Source of the DNA: a virus | Strand: one strand, 5' to 3' | Virus record (IMG/VR): IMGVR_UViG_3300046163_000036 | Location: 1 to 53,260 of that record | Length of the DNA stretch: 53,260 nt | Part shown: piece by piece, positions 18,959 to 26,564 of the stretch | Numbering within the stretch: position 1 is the stretch's first letter | Layout of the letters: every line of letters starts with the position of its first letter | Program-made: the position numbers and the translations under genes | Notes under the pieces: model-generated | The model's database searches: none | Seen by the model: the letters and a program-made list of their open reading frames with translations, nothing else | What the model was told of the DNA's origin: nothing

Positions 18959-19313
18959 AGCATTTAATTTTTGCTCTGAACTCATCTTTCTTTAATTCTG
19001 GGTTATATGTTGTTGACTGTGAAGTGAAAAACTTAGGGTTGTCATCTTCAACATATCCCTCAGCACGCAAGTAGTCTGCAAGAAACTTGGCACAAGTGAT
19101 GGCATTGTCTACATCGTAGCGACAGTTATAGGTTACGTCAATCACGAAACGATCCATACAAAATGGATCGATCGTATCTAGCTGTTCCTTTATGTGCTTA
19201 GTGTAGCTTTCCTTCTGGCTCTTTCTTATAGACCAGTGCTTGCCTGAATACCACTTGTTGAGGCTTGGTGGCTTAGGGAGGATGATTATGACTTCGTTAT
19301 AATCTACGTACAT
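18936..19313 (-). CDS. rusA: RusA-like Holliday junction resolvase
   Basis: 125 aa, the usual RusA length. N-terminal PKPPSLNKWYSGKHWSIRK matches the RusA DNA-binding start (P-P-S-x-N-x-x-y/W). The catalytic core has YDVDNAITCAKFLAD with the conserved D-x-D-N (Asp67, Asp69) and then VEDDNP. RusA cuts four-way junctions made during replication and recombination, consistent with the RecE/ERF system upstream. A TAGATTTG promoter element lies 4 nt before its ATG. Confidence 0.85.
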   Translation of the reverse strand: MYVDYNEVIIILPKPPSLNKWYSGKHWSIRKSQKESYTKHIKEQLDTIDPFCMDRFVIDVTYNCRYDVDNAITCAKFLADYLRAEGYVEDDNPKFFTSQSTTYNPELKKDEFRAKIKCYGYKSRE

Positions 19314-19317
19314 ATAA

Positions 19318-19325
19318 CAAATCTA
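19318..19325 (-). promoter_or_regulatory. -7 promoter element TAGATTTG for the RusA transcript
   Basis: Matches TAnnTTTG on the minus strand, 4 nt before the RusA ATG. It suggests an internal start giving a nearly leaderless transcript for RusA, the glycosyltransferase and the genes beyond. Confidence 0.45.
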
Positions 19326-19336
19326 ATCAATAGCAA

Positions 19337-21160
19337 TCAGATTTCAAAGTAAGTTTGCTCATTTTTTATCACCAATGGCTCAAATAATCTCCTATGAGTA
19401 TCAAGTGTCTCGAATCCAGTGCGCTCTATGTTCATTCTGAATAGGAATGGCTCATCCAATGGAGTAGGTTCACCACCAGTTTCTTGTGAGCGTACCTTAC
19501 GAACGTGGAACTCCATAGTTCTACGTTCATCAGAGGTAGGTGCTTGGACCCGTCTGTGAAACGTCAGAAAAGAATCGCTGCGGTTCACGAACTTACCGCC
19601 TCCTTCAGTCTGCTCTGCGAACGGAGCGACAGGCAATCCGTCTGGACCCTTCTGTCTCTGCGCCTCAGTCACTGAGTGTGCGTTAAGCCACATAGCCATA
19701 TCGTGTCTATTGGTGAAGGTCAACAGCTCACTAGCCGCTTCGTAATGGTAGTCGTGTGTAGACAGTGCTGACCCCTGACCCATCTGTATCTTCAAGCTGT
19801 TGTAAGGATCTACGAAGAAGCCTTGGTAGTTACCCTCGTACTGGATGAGCTTCTCAGCAAAGATGATCAGGTCCATATAGCTGTATACATCTGAGTTCGA
19901 TATCACCTTGAAGTGTTCAGATACCCAGCTGAATGCAGCTGTGCGCTCAGCATAGGTCATCATATTGATAGGGATATCTAGTATGAACTCCATCAGGCGC
20001 ATCTTGATAGCGGCTGTCTTATTCTCAGAGCTGTATACAATCCATCTCCATCCGTGACGTATGGATGAATTCACCATCAGGTACAGTGCCATCGTAGTCT
20101 TACCCACGTTAGAGTGTCCATTGATAATAACAAACTCAGGCTTGTATCTGAAGTACTGGTCTAGCCTTGCGTTGCCAGTGTCGAGACCTTTGGGGATCTC
20201 TCCAATGGCAAACTTGTGTATCCATTGGTAGTCTGAATCGGAGTCGGAAATAAAAGACATATCCCCATCGTTGATGAGCATCTCTCTTTTAATTCTGTTC
20301 TCATTGTCAACCACGTCCTGTACAGGCATAGTCTTTCCACGCTCAATACCTTCTCGTATGGTATTTATAGCTGCTTCCTCGCTATCGACATCTCTTTTGA
20401 GTATCTCTTTGATGAGCAGACGCTTAGCCTCGTCTTCCTCTACACGTCCTGCGGCAATGAAACCTCCTGCAAGATTCGCCGCCTTCAGCAGCTCTTGGTG
20501 TTTGGCTCCGTCTTCTGCCCTACGAATCATAGCAGCAAGAACAGCTAACTTGTTGTAGTCTGTGTTGGGTGCGGACTGTGCGGTTTGGTTTTCACTGCGC
20601 TCTGAAAGAAGCGAAGAGAAAACCTTAGCATCCTCGTTAACGATTATCTCCGGGTCGTATGACTCGAAGCATAGGCGAGCTTCATTCTGTCCCGTAGGGT
20701 CTACCTCTAGCCCGTACTGACGTTCCATATAAGAAGATATGGCACGGAAGTGATCACGGTGTTTGCTAGGTGTAGATACTTTAACCAAAGCTTTAAGTCC
20801 GTCTCCACTTGGAGACACCCAACAGGCAAGTACGTAGTCATCTGTAGCTAGAACACGCTTGGATTCATCTACGTTTATGTGGTCAAAGTCTAATACGATG
20901 ACACTGCTGTGCTCTTCTAAGTCATTGTCTTTACGTCCGGAGAACTTCCCGCTGTACATCACTACAGGAAGCTCAAGCTTAGCTTCTTTGTCAGGAATCG
21001 GATTCCCGTTCTGGTCCACGCTGTGTACTCCACGTACCCTCTCTATCAAGGATTTCTGTTTGCCACTCTTGATACGCTCCAGTGAGATTTGTATGGTAGT
21101 GTGTTGTGGGTCGGTCGTATCCCTGACGTTCTTGAACATCGTTATGGTTTTCTCTAGCAT
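19337..21160 (-). CDS. Primase-helicase (VirE-N/BT4734-like primase plus RecA-fold helicase)
   Basis: 607 aa with two parts. Residues 20-185 resemble the VirE N-terminal/BT4734-like primase domain: VIVLDFDH with metal-binding Asp91 and Asp93, and WVSPSGDGLKALVKV near 115-127. Residues 330-600 form a DnaB/RepA-type ATPase: Walker A INGHSNVGKTT (348-356), Walker B GFFVDPYNS (Asp451), and a later HSVTEAQR motif. It would prime and unwind the phage fork. The first 170 nt overlap the end of the DUF1599-like gene in another frame. Confidence 0.85.
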   Translation of the reverse strand: MLEKTITMFKNVRDTTDPQHTTIQISLERIKSGKQKSLIERVRGVHSVDQNGNPIPDKEAKLELPVVMYSGKFSGRKDNDLEEHSSVIVLDFDHINVDESKRVLATDDYVLACWVSPSGDGLKALVKVSTPSKHRDHFRAISSYMERQYGLEVDPTGQNEARLCFESYDPEIIVNEDAKVFSSLLSERSENQTAQSAPNTDYNKLAVLAAMIRRAEDGAKHQELLKAANLAGGFIAAGRVEEDEAKRLLIKEILKRDVDSEEAAINTIREGIERGKTMPVQDVVDNENRIKREMLINDGDMSFISDSDSDYQWIHKFAIGEIPKGLDTGNARLDQYFRYKPEFVIINGHSNVGKTTMALYLMVNSSIRHGWRWIVYSSENKTAAIKMRLMEFILDIPINMMTYAERTAAFSWVSEHFKVISNSDVYSYMDLIIFAEKLIQYEGNYQGFFVDPYNSLKIQMGQGSALSTHDYHYEAASELLTFTNRHDMAMWLNAHSVTEAQRQKGPDGLPVAPFAEQTEGGGKFVNRSDSFLTFHRRVQAPTSDERRTMEFHVRKVRSQETGGEPTPLDEPFLFRMNIERTGFETLDTHRRLFEPLVIKNEQTYFEI

Positions 21161-21479
21161 CTGAAATTAATTTTGTTGTATTACTATCGTCATCACATAC
21201 AGAATCTAAGCTGTTTAGGTTTTCTTTTCTTTCGATTGCGATAATAAGTAAAGTTATGTATCCGTGTAGGTCGTACAAAGTATCTATCGATTCTTTGCCT
21301 ATGCCAAGACCCTTCAGGCGCATCAGCTTGTCATCCATCCTAGCCCCTAGAGACACGACGGCATCTCCATTTCCGAAGATGCCTAGTGGATTGAGTGCGC
21401 TGTCGCCGTATGCCTCGTTCTTTTTTACTAAGAGATTCTTTGTGTTGTCACAAACTCTTTTGATATCATCCTTAGTCAT
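20991..21479 (-). CDS. DUF1599-like (nucleotide modification-associated) protein
   Basis: 162 aa. Residues 15-85 fit DUF1599/Nmad1: KKNEAYGDSALNPLGIFG, then GARMDDKLMRLKGLG and SIDTLYDLHGYITLLIIAIE. The family is associated with modified-nucleotide metabolism in phages. The C-terminal 75 residues look unrelated and run 170 nt into the primase-helicase gene in a different frame, an unusually long overlap, so the functional protein may effectively be the first 90 residues. Start at 21479 overlaps the previous small gene by 8 nt. Confidence 0.65.
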   Translation of the reverse strand: MTKDDIKRVCDNTKNLLVKKNEAYGDSALNPLGIFGNGDAVVSLGARMDDKLMRLKGLGIGKESIDTLYDLHGYITLLIIAIERKENLNSLDSVCDDDSNTTKLISDARENHNDVQERQGYDRPTTHYHTNLTGAYQEWQTEILDREGTWSTQRGPERESDS

Positions 21480-21678
21480 CGAGTGAGTCTTTAACTAGCC
21501 TACCTATTTTCTCAGGATCTAAATCCATTATCCTACGTAGCTTCCTACGTTCTTCAAGCTTTGCTTTTTCATAGTCTGCCTTGGGGCAGTCCTCGCCTAA
21601 GTTCTGGAACAGCTTTGCGTTCTGTTCGAGTACGCAGTCGATAATCTTCTTGTGTTCTTTGTTGTCTAAATATGCCAT
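21472..21678 (-). CDS. Small charged protein (68 aa), unknown
   Basis: Highly charged and helical (ADYEKAKLEERRKLRRIMDL). It is packed between a nuclease-like gene (2-nt gap) and the DUF1599-like gene (8-nt overlap). No motif recognised. Confidence 0.7.
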   Translation of the reverse strand: MAYLDNKEHKKIIDCVLEQNAKLFQNLGEDCPKADYEKAKLEERRKLRRIMDLDPEKIGRLVKDSLDD

Positions 21679-21680
21679 AT

Positions 21681-22127
21681 CTATAAATTAAAAAATCCGC
21701 ATTTACTTACTGGAACTCTATACATTTTATCATTACCAGTTCTATTGTTCGAATTAACATCCACATACTCTATGTGATCGTCGTCATAAATAATATCAGA
21801 AGTGCAATACAGTGCTGCTGAAGTTTCTTTGCAAATTATAACATAGAAAAAAGGCTTGATATCGTGAAGCCTTTTCTTCCTGCCTAAGAAACTAACAGTG
21901 TCAAATCTATAATCTTGATCAGATGTGAATGGATATCCTACCTTAACCTCTAGCTCAAAGTAATACAGCTGATTATATCTCTTTGTTACTAGATCGTGAT
22001 TGTAATCCTCTTCACCGCTAATAATGTAATGACCTCTAGACTCTAAAAAAACTGATGCAATATCCTTAGCCCAACTGTCATACTTATCGTATTCTCTTGA
22101 GTTAAATTTTCTAGCTGAGTAAATCAT
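21681..22127 (-). CDS. PD-(D/E)XK-like nuclease or restriction-like protein (148 aa)
   Basis: Contains YNHDLVTKRY followed by YYFELEVKVGYPF, giving an Asp then E-x-K (ELEVK) arrangement typical of restriction-like nuclease folds, then several predicted beta strands. It might process DNA ends or act on host DNA. It forms a compact same-strand block with the GIY-YIG gene upstream, 2 nt away. Confidence 0.5.
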   Translation of the reverse strand: MIYSARKFNSREYDKYDSWAKDIASVFLESRGHYIISGEEDYNHDLVTKRYNQLYYFELEVKVGYPFTSDQDYRFDTVSFLGRKKRLHDIKPFFYVIICKETSAALYCTSDIIYDDDHIEYVDVNSNNRTGNDKMYRVPVSKCGFFNL

Positions 22128-22129
22128 AT

Positions 22130-22477
22130 CTATTTCTTTTTACTTCCTTTATAATAGAACCCAAAGTATCCCATAGTATGCAGCGTAGTTTCAACGAGAT
22201 GTGCATCTACAGCTCTTTCATAGGTGCCTATTACTTCATAGCCGTCTACTATCTTTCCTTTCGTTTTGTGTTCTTGCATTCTATATTTAATAGAATTAGT
22301 CATACCTACGTAATGATGTTCAGGAATGTAGTACACTGAAAAGAAAGGATCTCTATCTCTTTTTCTCTTGGAGTCTATTATAGATTTGCAGGACTTGCAT
22401 TCTGTTCTATGACCATTACCTCTTCTGTGGAAGTTGTCTATCGTCTTTAGCTCTTTACAAATACTGCATTCCCTCAT
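22130..22477 (-). CDS. Zinc-finger plus GIY-YIG endonuclease (115 aa)
   Basis: N-terminal zinc knuckle with CSICKELKTIDNFHRRG and CKSC (two C-x2-C pairs, residues 4-30), followed by a GIY-YIG nuclease core: SVYYIPEHHYVGMTNSIKYRMQEH (residues about 46-70), where VYY and YVG occupy the GIY and YIG positions and an Arg follows. The late DAHLVETTLH carries the expected glutamate. Such genes are often homing endonucleases, but this one sits between genes and not inside one. Confidence 0.7.
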   Translation of the reverse strand: MRECSICKELKTIDNFHRRGNGHRTECKSCKSIIDSKRKRDRDPFFSVYYIPEHHYVGMTNSIKYRMQEHKTKGKIVDGYEVIGTYERAVDAHLVETTLHTMGYFGFYYKGSKKK

Positions 22478-22662
22478 TACATCTTGATTAGCCTGAGTCG
22501 GCGTTGATACTTTCTAATTAGCAGTGCTGAGTTTGACAGCTGGTGCTGTATCTGATCACTCCATCCAAACCTACTAGCATATATGCTGAGGTTTACTTGG
22601 TCCAGCATAAGCATATCTAAATACTTCTGAACCTCTTTAACGTGCTTTCTTTTTCTTGTCAT
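22477..22662 (-). CDS. Small basic protein (61 aa), unknown
   Basis: Lys/Arg-rich ends (MTRKRKHVKEV and YQRRLRLIKM) around a short helical core. One-nucleotide overlap with the GIY-YIG gene and 26-nt overlap with the upstream 34-aa membrane protein. No family recognised. Confidence 0.6.
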   Translation of the reverse strand: MTRKRKHVKEVQKYLDMLMLDQVNLSIYASRFGWSDQIQHQLSNSALLIRKYQRRLRLIKM

Positions 22663-22741
22663 CTCTATTCATTCTATAAATTAAGTACCCATTCCATAGA
22701 GCAATTACAACAACAGCTAAAATAACATCAGGAGCTGTCAT
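22637..22741 (-). CDS. 34-aa single-pass membrane microprotein
   Basis: MTAPDVILAVVVIALWNGYL forms one hydrophobic helix and is followed by a strongly basic tail (RMNRDDKKKKAR), giving N-out/C-in topology. It is translationally coupled: its ATG overlaps the stop of the 87-aa gene upstream. It is one of three tiny membrane proteins in this operon. Confidence 0.6.
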   Translation of the reverse strand: MTAPDVILAVVVIALWNGYLIYRMNRDDKKKKAR

Positions 22742-23004
22742 CAGTACCACCCAAAGTCATCTATCCACAATGGAGTCTTTTTCCCCACGTATGCATTGAA
22801 TGTGTTGTACTCAAGGTGGTCAATGGCTTCCTCTTCACTCATATCTTCACAGAGTATAGAGATGCATATGCTACGTGAGTATACAACCTTCCAGTTGTTT
22901 GGGTCAAACCCAACAATTGCATTGTCAAGACCGTCAGCGAATAATATGTCATCACTATCAGCGTATCTTTCTATGATAGCATCTTTAATCTTGTTCGATT
23001 CCAT
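22741..23004 (-). CDS. Conserved phage protein of unknown function (87 aa)
   Basis: Start set at the ATG at 23004 (MESNKIKDAIIERYADSDD), preceded by GACT as in several genes here; longer frames exist. The sequence ends in LWIDDFGWY. The pattern ILFADGLDNAIVGFD ... EAIDHLEYNTFNAYVG is one I associate with small unknown phage proteins. No function assigned. Confidence 0.65.
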   Translation of the reverse strand: MESNKIKDAIIERYADSDDILFADGLDNAIVGFDPNNWKVVYSRSICISILCEDMSEEEAIDHLEYNTFNAYVGKKTPLWIDDFGWY

Positions 23005-23158
23005 AGTCATTGATATCACGCATACACGCATCGATAATCTTTGCGTACTGCTCTGATTTATTTTTAGTTCTCATCATATTCTTACTAGCGTAGCGAGCAA
23101 TCCTAATGATTGTCTCACGAGCTTCAGCTGTTCTACTTGTCTTGTAGTTTGTCTTCAT
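22985..23158 (-). CDS. Small basic helical protein (57 aa), unknown
   Basis: Frame from ATG 23158, MKTNYKTSRTAEARETIIRI, rich in Arg and Lys, ending CMRDINDYGIEQD. It overlaps the next gene's start by 20 nt and the upstream Fis-type HTH gene by 26 nt, in keeping with the tight packing of this stretch. Confidence 0.55.
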   Translation of the reverse strand: MKTNYKTSRTAEARETIIRIARYASKNMMRTKNKSEQYAKIIDACMRDINDYGIEQD

Positions 23159-23300
23159 AGTACTCTCTTTTTTTCCTGATTAAATGTCTAGTGCTACAAC
23201 CAAGGGCATCTGCCGCTTCTTGTTGTGTATCAAATTTTTTCAAGGCATATAGGATCATCCTCTTATGCCACCACTCAATGTTCAAGTTCTCTTCTTTCAT
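23133..23300 (-). CDS. Fis/HTH_8-type small DNA-binding protein (55 aa)
   Basis: LKKFDTQQEAADALGCSTRHLIRKKREY fits the Fis-family (HTH_8) helix-turn-helix: a helix beginning TQQEAADALG, a turn, then the recognition helix STRHLIRKKRE. Start chosen at 23300 because AATAGAGATG is the recurring translation-start context in this operon; an upstream ATG at 23324 would add 8 residues. Likely a minimal transcription factor. Confidence 0.6.
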   Translation of the reverse strand: MKEENLNIEWWHKRMILYALKKFDTQQEAADALGCSTRHLIRKKREYYEDKLQDK

Positions 23301-23313
23301 CTCTATTGCGTTA

Positions 23314-23400
23314 TTAATTATCATCCTTTCCTGTGAGGTATATGAATATCATACTCAATGCTATAGTCAAAAAAACCACAAACCATTTTAGCTCTATCAT
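23314..23400 (-). CDS. 28-aa membrane microprotein
   Basis: MIELKWFVVFLTIALSMIFI is a single hydrophobic helix followed by YLTGKDDN. The context AAAGAGAAATG precedes the start, and its end overlaps the longer start of the HTH gene. The gene is small, but context and composition support expression. Confidence 0.5.
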   Translation of the reverse strand: MIELKWFVVFLTIALSMIFIYLTGKDDN

Positions 23401-23422
23401 TTCTCTTTGGTGTTAAAGGTTT
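23398..23422 (-). repeat. 25-bp direct repeat, copy 1 (gene leader)
   Basis: Identical 25-bp sequence to 23480-23504. On the minus strand it forms the leader and ATG of the 28-aa membrane protein. Confidence 0.85.
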
Positions 23423-23479
23423 TGTAAGGTTATAACTTGACTCAATTCAATTTCCGTGAGGTTATACCCTTACTTTTTT

Positions 23480-23504
23480 CATTTCTCTTTGGTGTTAAAG
23501 GTTT
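23480..23504 (-). repeat. 25-bp direct repeat, copy 2 (vestigial leader)
   Basis: Exact second copy, immediately after the HNH endonuclease stop. Its ATG opens only a 5-codon frame, so it looks like a duplicated or orphaned leader left next to a mobile endonuclease gene. Confidence 0.8.
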
Positions 23505-23507
23505 CTA

Positions 23508-24062
23508 CTATTCGATAGACAAACTTTTTTGATGCTCCTCTTTAAACTTCAAAACTTTTTGTAGATCTATAGACGATTTAAGAACACGCTGCTTTTTGTT
23601 AATGACAGGTATGTAACAATACATCAACTTACTCCTGTCGTAGTGGTAAGGACAAGCTGTAATGTACTTAGGTAAGTTGTACTTGTTTGCTCTCCCCTTC
23701 ATAACATTTTCCCATTGCGAAACAAATTGAAGGTTATCTAATCTATTGTCTAAAGGGTCACCGTTAATATGATCTACTACATATTTATAGCCACTCAGCT
23801 CACCCTTGTTAAAGGAGCAGTATACTAACTGATGGACGTTATATACTTTATTTTTCCCATCAATGGTGACATTCACTTTAAGGTAGCCAGTTTTACATAG
23901 GCTTAACTTCTTTAGTCTTCCTTTATAAAGCCTTCCGTCAGTGGTAAGCCTGTCTAGACTCCGCACCCTTCCTAGGTTACTAACTTCGTAGTTATCCGAA
24001 CAGTAAGTAGCTGTCCATTTTTCTTTCTTTTCCCTGGTGAATAATCGTTTTAGCCAATTCAT
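23508..24062 (-). CDS. NUMOD4/HNH homing endonuclease
   Basis: 184 aa from the ATG at 24062 (CAAAAGAGAGATG context). N-terminal KWTATYCSDNYEVSNLGRVR is a NUMOD4 motif. The centre has VVDHINGDPLDNRLDNLQFV, the HNH_3 core with the D-H and the two Asn residues, followed by the WENVMKG helix. These are free-standing mobile endonucleases that cut related genomes and spread by repair. The adjacent 25-bp duplication may mark its arrival. Confidence 0.85.
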   Translation of the reverse strand: MNWLKRLFTREKKEKWTATYCSDNYEVSNLGRVRSLDRLTTDGRLYKGRLKKLSLCKTGYLKVNVTIDGKNKVYNVHQLVYCSFNKGELSGYKYVVDHINGDPLDNRLDNLQFVSQWENVMKGRANKYNLPKYITACPYHYDRSKLMYCYIPVINKKQRVLKSSIDLQKVLKFKEEHQKSLSIE

Positions 24063-24086
24063 CTCTCTTTTGTTTTGAAGGTTACT

Positions 24087-24107
24087 CGTGTACCACTTTG
24101 GTACACG
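24087..24107 (-). other. Perfect 9-bp hairpin in the HNH leader
   Basis: CGTGTACCA / TGGTACACG with a 3-nt loop, 25-45 nt upstream of the HNH ATG. A GGGGAGG / CCTCCCC long-range pair flanks further upstream (24135-24178). Such hairpins are known to limit early translation of phage homing endonuclease genes; the role here is inferred. Confidence 0.55.
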
Positions 24108-24197
24108 TTTAGTCAGGTAAATGTGGGGAGGCGCCTTCACCACGAAGGCAAATGTCAAACCAAAAAATACTCCTCCCCGACATTATGTTATACCTCG

Positions 24198-24311
24198 TTA
24201 AAGCATTGATATGAATTCAGCGAAAGCCACCTTGAGCCTAACGATAATACGTTTGCGCCAAGGCAGCGACTTGAATTCTTTGCTGTCTAATATTGGATGT
24301 GTTTCTCTCAT
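24198..24311 (-). CDS. Small basic protein (37 aa), unknown
   Basis: Frame from ATG 24311: MRETHPILDSKEFKSLPWRK then hydrophobic/basic KVAFAEFISML. Fills most of the gap between the HNH leader and the next gene. Supported only by position and a plausible start. Confidence 0.45.
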   Translation of the reverse strand: MRETHPILDSKEFKSLPWRKRIIVRLKVAFAEFISML

Positions 24312-24335
24312 TGTTCCCAGTAGATAAATATCTGA

Positions 24336-24542
24336 TCACCAGTTGGTGTATCCGATTCTTTTTTTGCTGATGACTCTGTCGATTCTGAGCCCTCTCTGTC
24401 CTTTGAATTTTGACCCGTAGAATTCATCGTTGAGTCTGGAGTTTGTTTTGAAATCATCCTTAAGTATTCTGTCTTTGTCTTCCACGAAGGTGACCACCCA
24501 CGTGTTCATCTTTCTCCAAGCTTTTGTCTTGAAGTAAGCCAT
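24336..24542 (-). CDS. Small basic protein (68 aa), unknown
   Basis: Start placed at ATG 24542 (MAYFKTKAWRKMNTW) after the GTAGAGATG context; the frame is open further upstream but that part overlaps the SSB-like gene out of frame. Lys/Arg-rich, beta-prone, no recognised domain. Confidence 0.6.
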   Translation of the reverse strand: MAYFKTKAWRKMNTWVVTFVEDKDRILKDDFKTNSRLNDEFYGSKFKGQRGLRIDRVISKKRIGYTNW

Positions 24543-24609
24543 CTCTACCTCTAGGTAATAAATAGGAAGGCGGAGCCTCTCAGCTCCGCCCCTATCACTG
24601 ATAACCTGT

Positions 24610-24873
24610 TTAGAACGGAAGGTCACCGCTTGGTGTTGTTGGGTTGTGTGTCGCCTTAGCGCCGCCTTTCGGCTCCCAAGTGTCAAGTTCTAGGTAATAG
24701 TTACCATTCTTTGCTTGCTTGACGTCAAGGTTGACCCAACCGTTCTTTTGATGCTTGTTCAGAAAGCTGATAGCATCGTCAACCTTGATTGATTGATTCC
24801 CGATAACAAAATCAGGAGCGTTCTCTCTTCTCTTGAAAGAGAATCCGTTTGCAAAAATTTTCTCTTCTGCCAT
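24610..24873 (-). CDS. SSB-like protein with DLPF C-terminal tip
   Basis: 87 aa. FSFKRRENAPDFVIGNQSIK and GWVNLDVKQAKNGNYYLELD form a compact beta-rich body, then a flexible Pro/Thr tail ends in GDLPF. A terminal D-[L/I]-P-F is the partner-recruiting tip of bacterial and phage single-strand binding proteins. It sits next to RecE-like and ERF genes, so it is probably the phage ssDNA-binding or single-strand repair accessory protein. A TACATTTG promoter element lies 25 nt upstream. Confidence 0.65.
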   Translation of the reverse strand: MAEEKIFANGFSFKRRENAPDFVIGNQSIKVDDAISFLNKHQKNGWVNLDVKQAKNGNYYLELDTWEPKGGAKATHNPTTPSGDLPF

Positions 24874-24898
24874 AACTAATTAAATTTAAGTTGTGAGA

Positions 24899-24906
24899 CA
24901 AATGTA
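24899..24906 (-). promoter_or_regulatory. -7 promoter element TACATTTG
   Basis: Exact TAnnTTTG match on the minus strand, with a 25-nt AT-rich leader (AATTTAATTAG) before the SSB-like ATG. Confidence 0.5.
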
Positions 24907-24939
24907 TGTTGTCTCGGATTAATAAACAAATTTATACAC

Positions 24940-25749
24940 TCATATCTCTTGGTAGATAGCAAATGTCTCCGTGCCCTTTGATGGGTCTCGGAGCCATCTC
25001 TCAATGTTTCTAACGCCGGACCAAAACTTACGCTCCCCAGAAGCAATAATCTGCGGAGAAGCTTTGTAAACAGCTGTTAGATAGGGCTTAGACTTGCCTT
25101 GAGCTACCCAATAGAAGGTATCTGTCTTCGCTACCTGAGTGTAGATGTAGGCTTGGATGTCATAGTCAAAAGACTTGACATCGTACTTGAAGCCATATAC
25201 GTTTCTTGTGGACTTGCTGTCCGTTACGAAGCCGTCACCCAATACATCGAAGAAACCTCGTACCGGTATCTCTTCTATCCAAGTATTGAATTCAACCTGA
25301 GCTTGTCCCTGAAGGAAGTTGCGTACCGGGATCATCTCCCCGGTCTCAGGGTCCACAATCTCGGAGCTGTCCAAACGATTAATCATATCGACAGCCATCT
25401 GCCAATCCTCCTCATTCACCTGAGTGCGCCCATCCGATTCTTGTGACGCCTTCCATTCCTTGTAGGCTTTCGAGGCTCTGGGGTTCTTGTATTCGTCTTT
25501 TAGTTCAGCGATGATTTCGCTGTCGTCAAGAACGTAGAAGCTCTCATTAACCTTCTCCGGTTCGAGTAGCATCATATCGTATAAGCTACCGAAGGTTAGC
25601 GCTGGGCTATCCTTCTTCAGTAACCCCCGCACATAGAGTTCAAACAGCTTCATATCCTGCTGTTTCCCACCATCTGCGGCGTATTTTAGGGCGGAGTAGG
25701 ACAGGTATGGTTTACCCGTCCGCTCCACCAATAACTTAGCAAACTCCAT
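24940..25749 (-). CDS. RecE-like PD-(D/E)XK exonuclease
   Basis: 269 aa. Conserved blocks are LTFGSLYDMMLLEPEKV (residues about 52-68), VEFNTWIEEIPVRGFFDVLG, then GFVTDSKSTRNVYGF, where D-x-K supplies the catalytic pair after the upstream glutamate and aspartate, and FDYDIQAYIYTQ. This is the layout of exonuclease VIII/DUF3799 family enzymes that resect dsDNA 5' ends. It is paired with the ERF annealing protein through a 1-nt start-stop overlap, forming a two-component recombination system. Confidence 0.8.
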   Translation of the reverse strand: MEFAKLLVERTGKPYLSYSALKYAADGGKQQDMKLFELYVRGLLKKDSPALTFGSLYDMMLLEPEKVNESFYVLDDSEIIAELKDEYKNPRASKAYKEWKASQESDGRTQVNEEDWQMAVDMINRLDSSEIVDPETGEMIPVRNFLQGQAQVEFNTWIEEIPVRGFFDVLGDGFVTDSKSTRNVYGFKYDVKSFDYDIQAYIYTQVAKTDTFYWVAQGKSKPYLTAVYKASPQIIASGERKFWSGVRNIERWLRDPSKGTETFAIYQEI

Positions 25750-26330
25750 TAGACAAACTTTCTAAGTGCGGCTACTTGTTTCTCAGAAAACTTGTTGCCG
25801 TATTTGTCTAAAATCATCTGCAGTACAGCTCCCTTCTTGTCGTCTGGAGTAGACTTCAAGTAATCGATAGACTGCTGGAAGCTGTCATCCTTCTTCGCAG
25901 GGGCTTTGCTCGGAGCTGCGGAGTTGCCGTGGCTGTTCGTAGCATCTGCATCTGCGGTGTCATCGATCAATAATAGGTTTCCAAGTGCGTACTTCTTCCC
26001 ATAAGAAGAAGCACTACCGAATGCTTGTGGTATTTGCATCCCCTTCTGCGCTAGGTCAACACCCACAATGGCTGTTGCCGAGACTGATGCATCGCTTTCG
26101 ATATCGTGTATCGTAGCCTTAGAGACCATCACCGGAGTTGTCGCACCGATGAAAGAGGTCGTTACCTCTTCCTTAACCACAAAGTATACCTTGTACTTCT
26201 TGTTGAAGGGCTTCAGTCCTTCTAAGATGTCTTCAGCTGAACGGAAGTTGTACTTACCGAAGCTGTTGTAACGGCTCTTTTGAGCCTTGAATTCTTGCTG
26301 TATCAAAGACAGCTTTTCTCCTAAAGTCAT
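25749..26330 (-). CDS. ERF-family single-strand annealing protein
   Basis: 193 aa. FGKYNFRSAEDILEGLKPF at residues 24-42 and QIPQAFGSASSYGKKYALGN followed by LLLIDDTADADA at about 100-132 are the ERF superfamily signature blocks. A linker rich in Ala and Pro precedes a helical C-terminal tail. It anneals complementary single strands produced by the RecE-like exonuclease encoded directly downstream. Confidence 0.85.
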   Translation of the reverse strand: MTLGEKLSLIQQEFKAQKSRYNSFGKYNFRSAEDILEGLKPFNKKYKVYFVVKEEVTTSFIGATTPVMVSKATIHDIESDASVSATAIVGVDLAQKGMQIPQAFGSASSYGKKYALGNLLLIDDTADADATNSHGNSAAPSKAPAKKDDSFQQSIDYLKSTPDDKKGAVLQMILDKYGNKFSEKQVAALRKFV

Positions 26331-26352
26331 ATAGTTAATTTAATTTAGTTAC

Positions 26353-26553
26353 TTATTCAGTCTTAGCTAGAATCTCGTAGTTTTCTAGTAGACATTCGAT
26401 GCGTGATGCATCTAACAGATTCAGAGCATCGTAATCTGCTTCAGCTCTGTTTTTCATCCTTTCGATTACTGAGTAGAGCTCATCCATCATCTGACCCTTG
26501 GTCATAAGGTTGGTGCTCTCATTCATCTTCTTGATTGTTTCTTCTTTTGTCAT
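26353..26553 (-). CDS. Small acidic helical protein (66 aa), unknown
   Basis: Mostly helix-forming (KKMNESTNLMTKGQMMDEL). AAAAGAGATG start context. Located between a 45-aa membrane protein and the ERF gene on the same strand. No recognised domain. Confidence 0.65.
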   Translation of the reverse strand: MTKEETIKKMNESTNLMTKGQMMDELYSVIERMKNRAEADYDALNLLDASRIECLLENYEILAKTE

Positions 26554-26564
26554 CTCTTTTGTTT

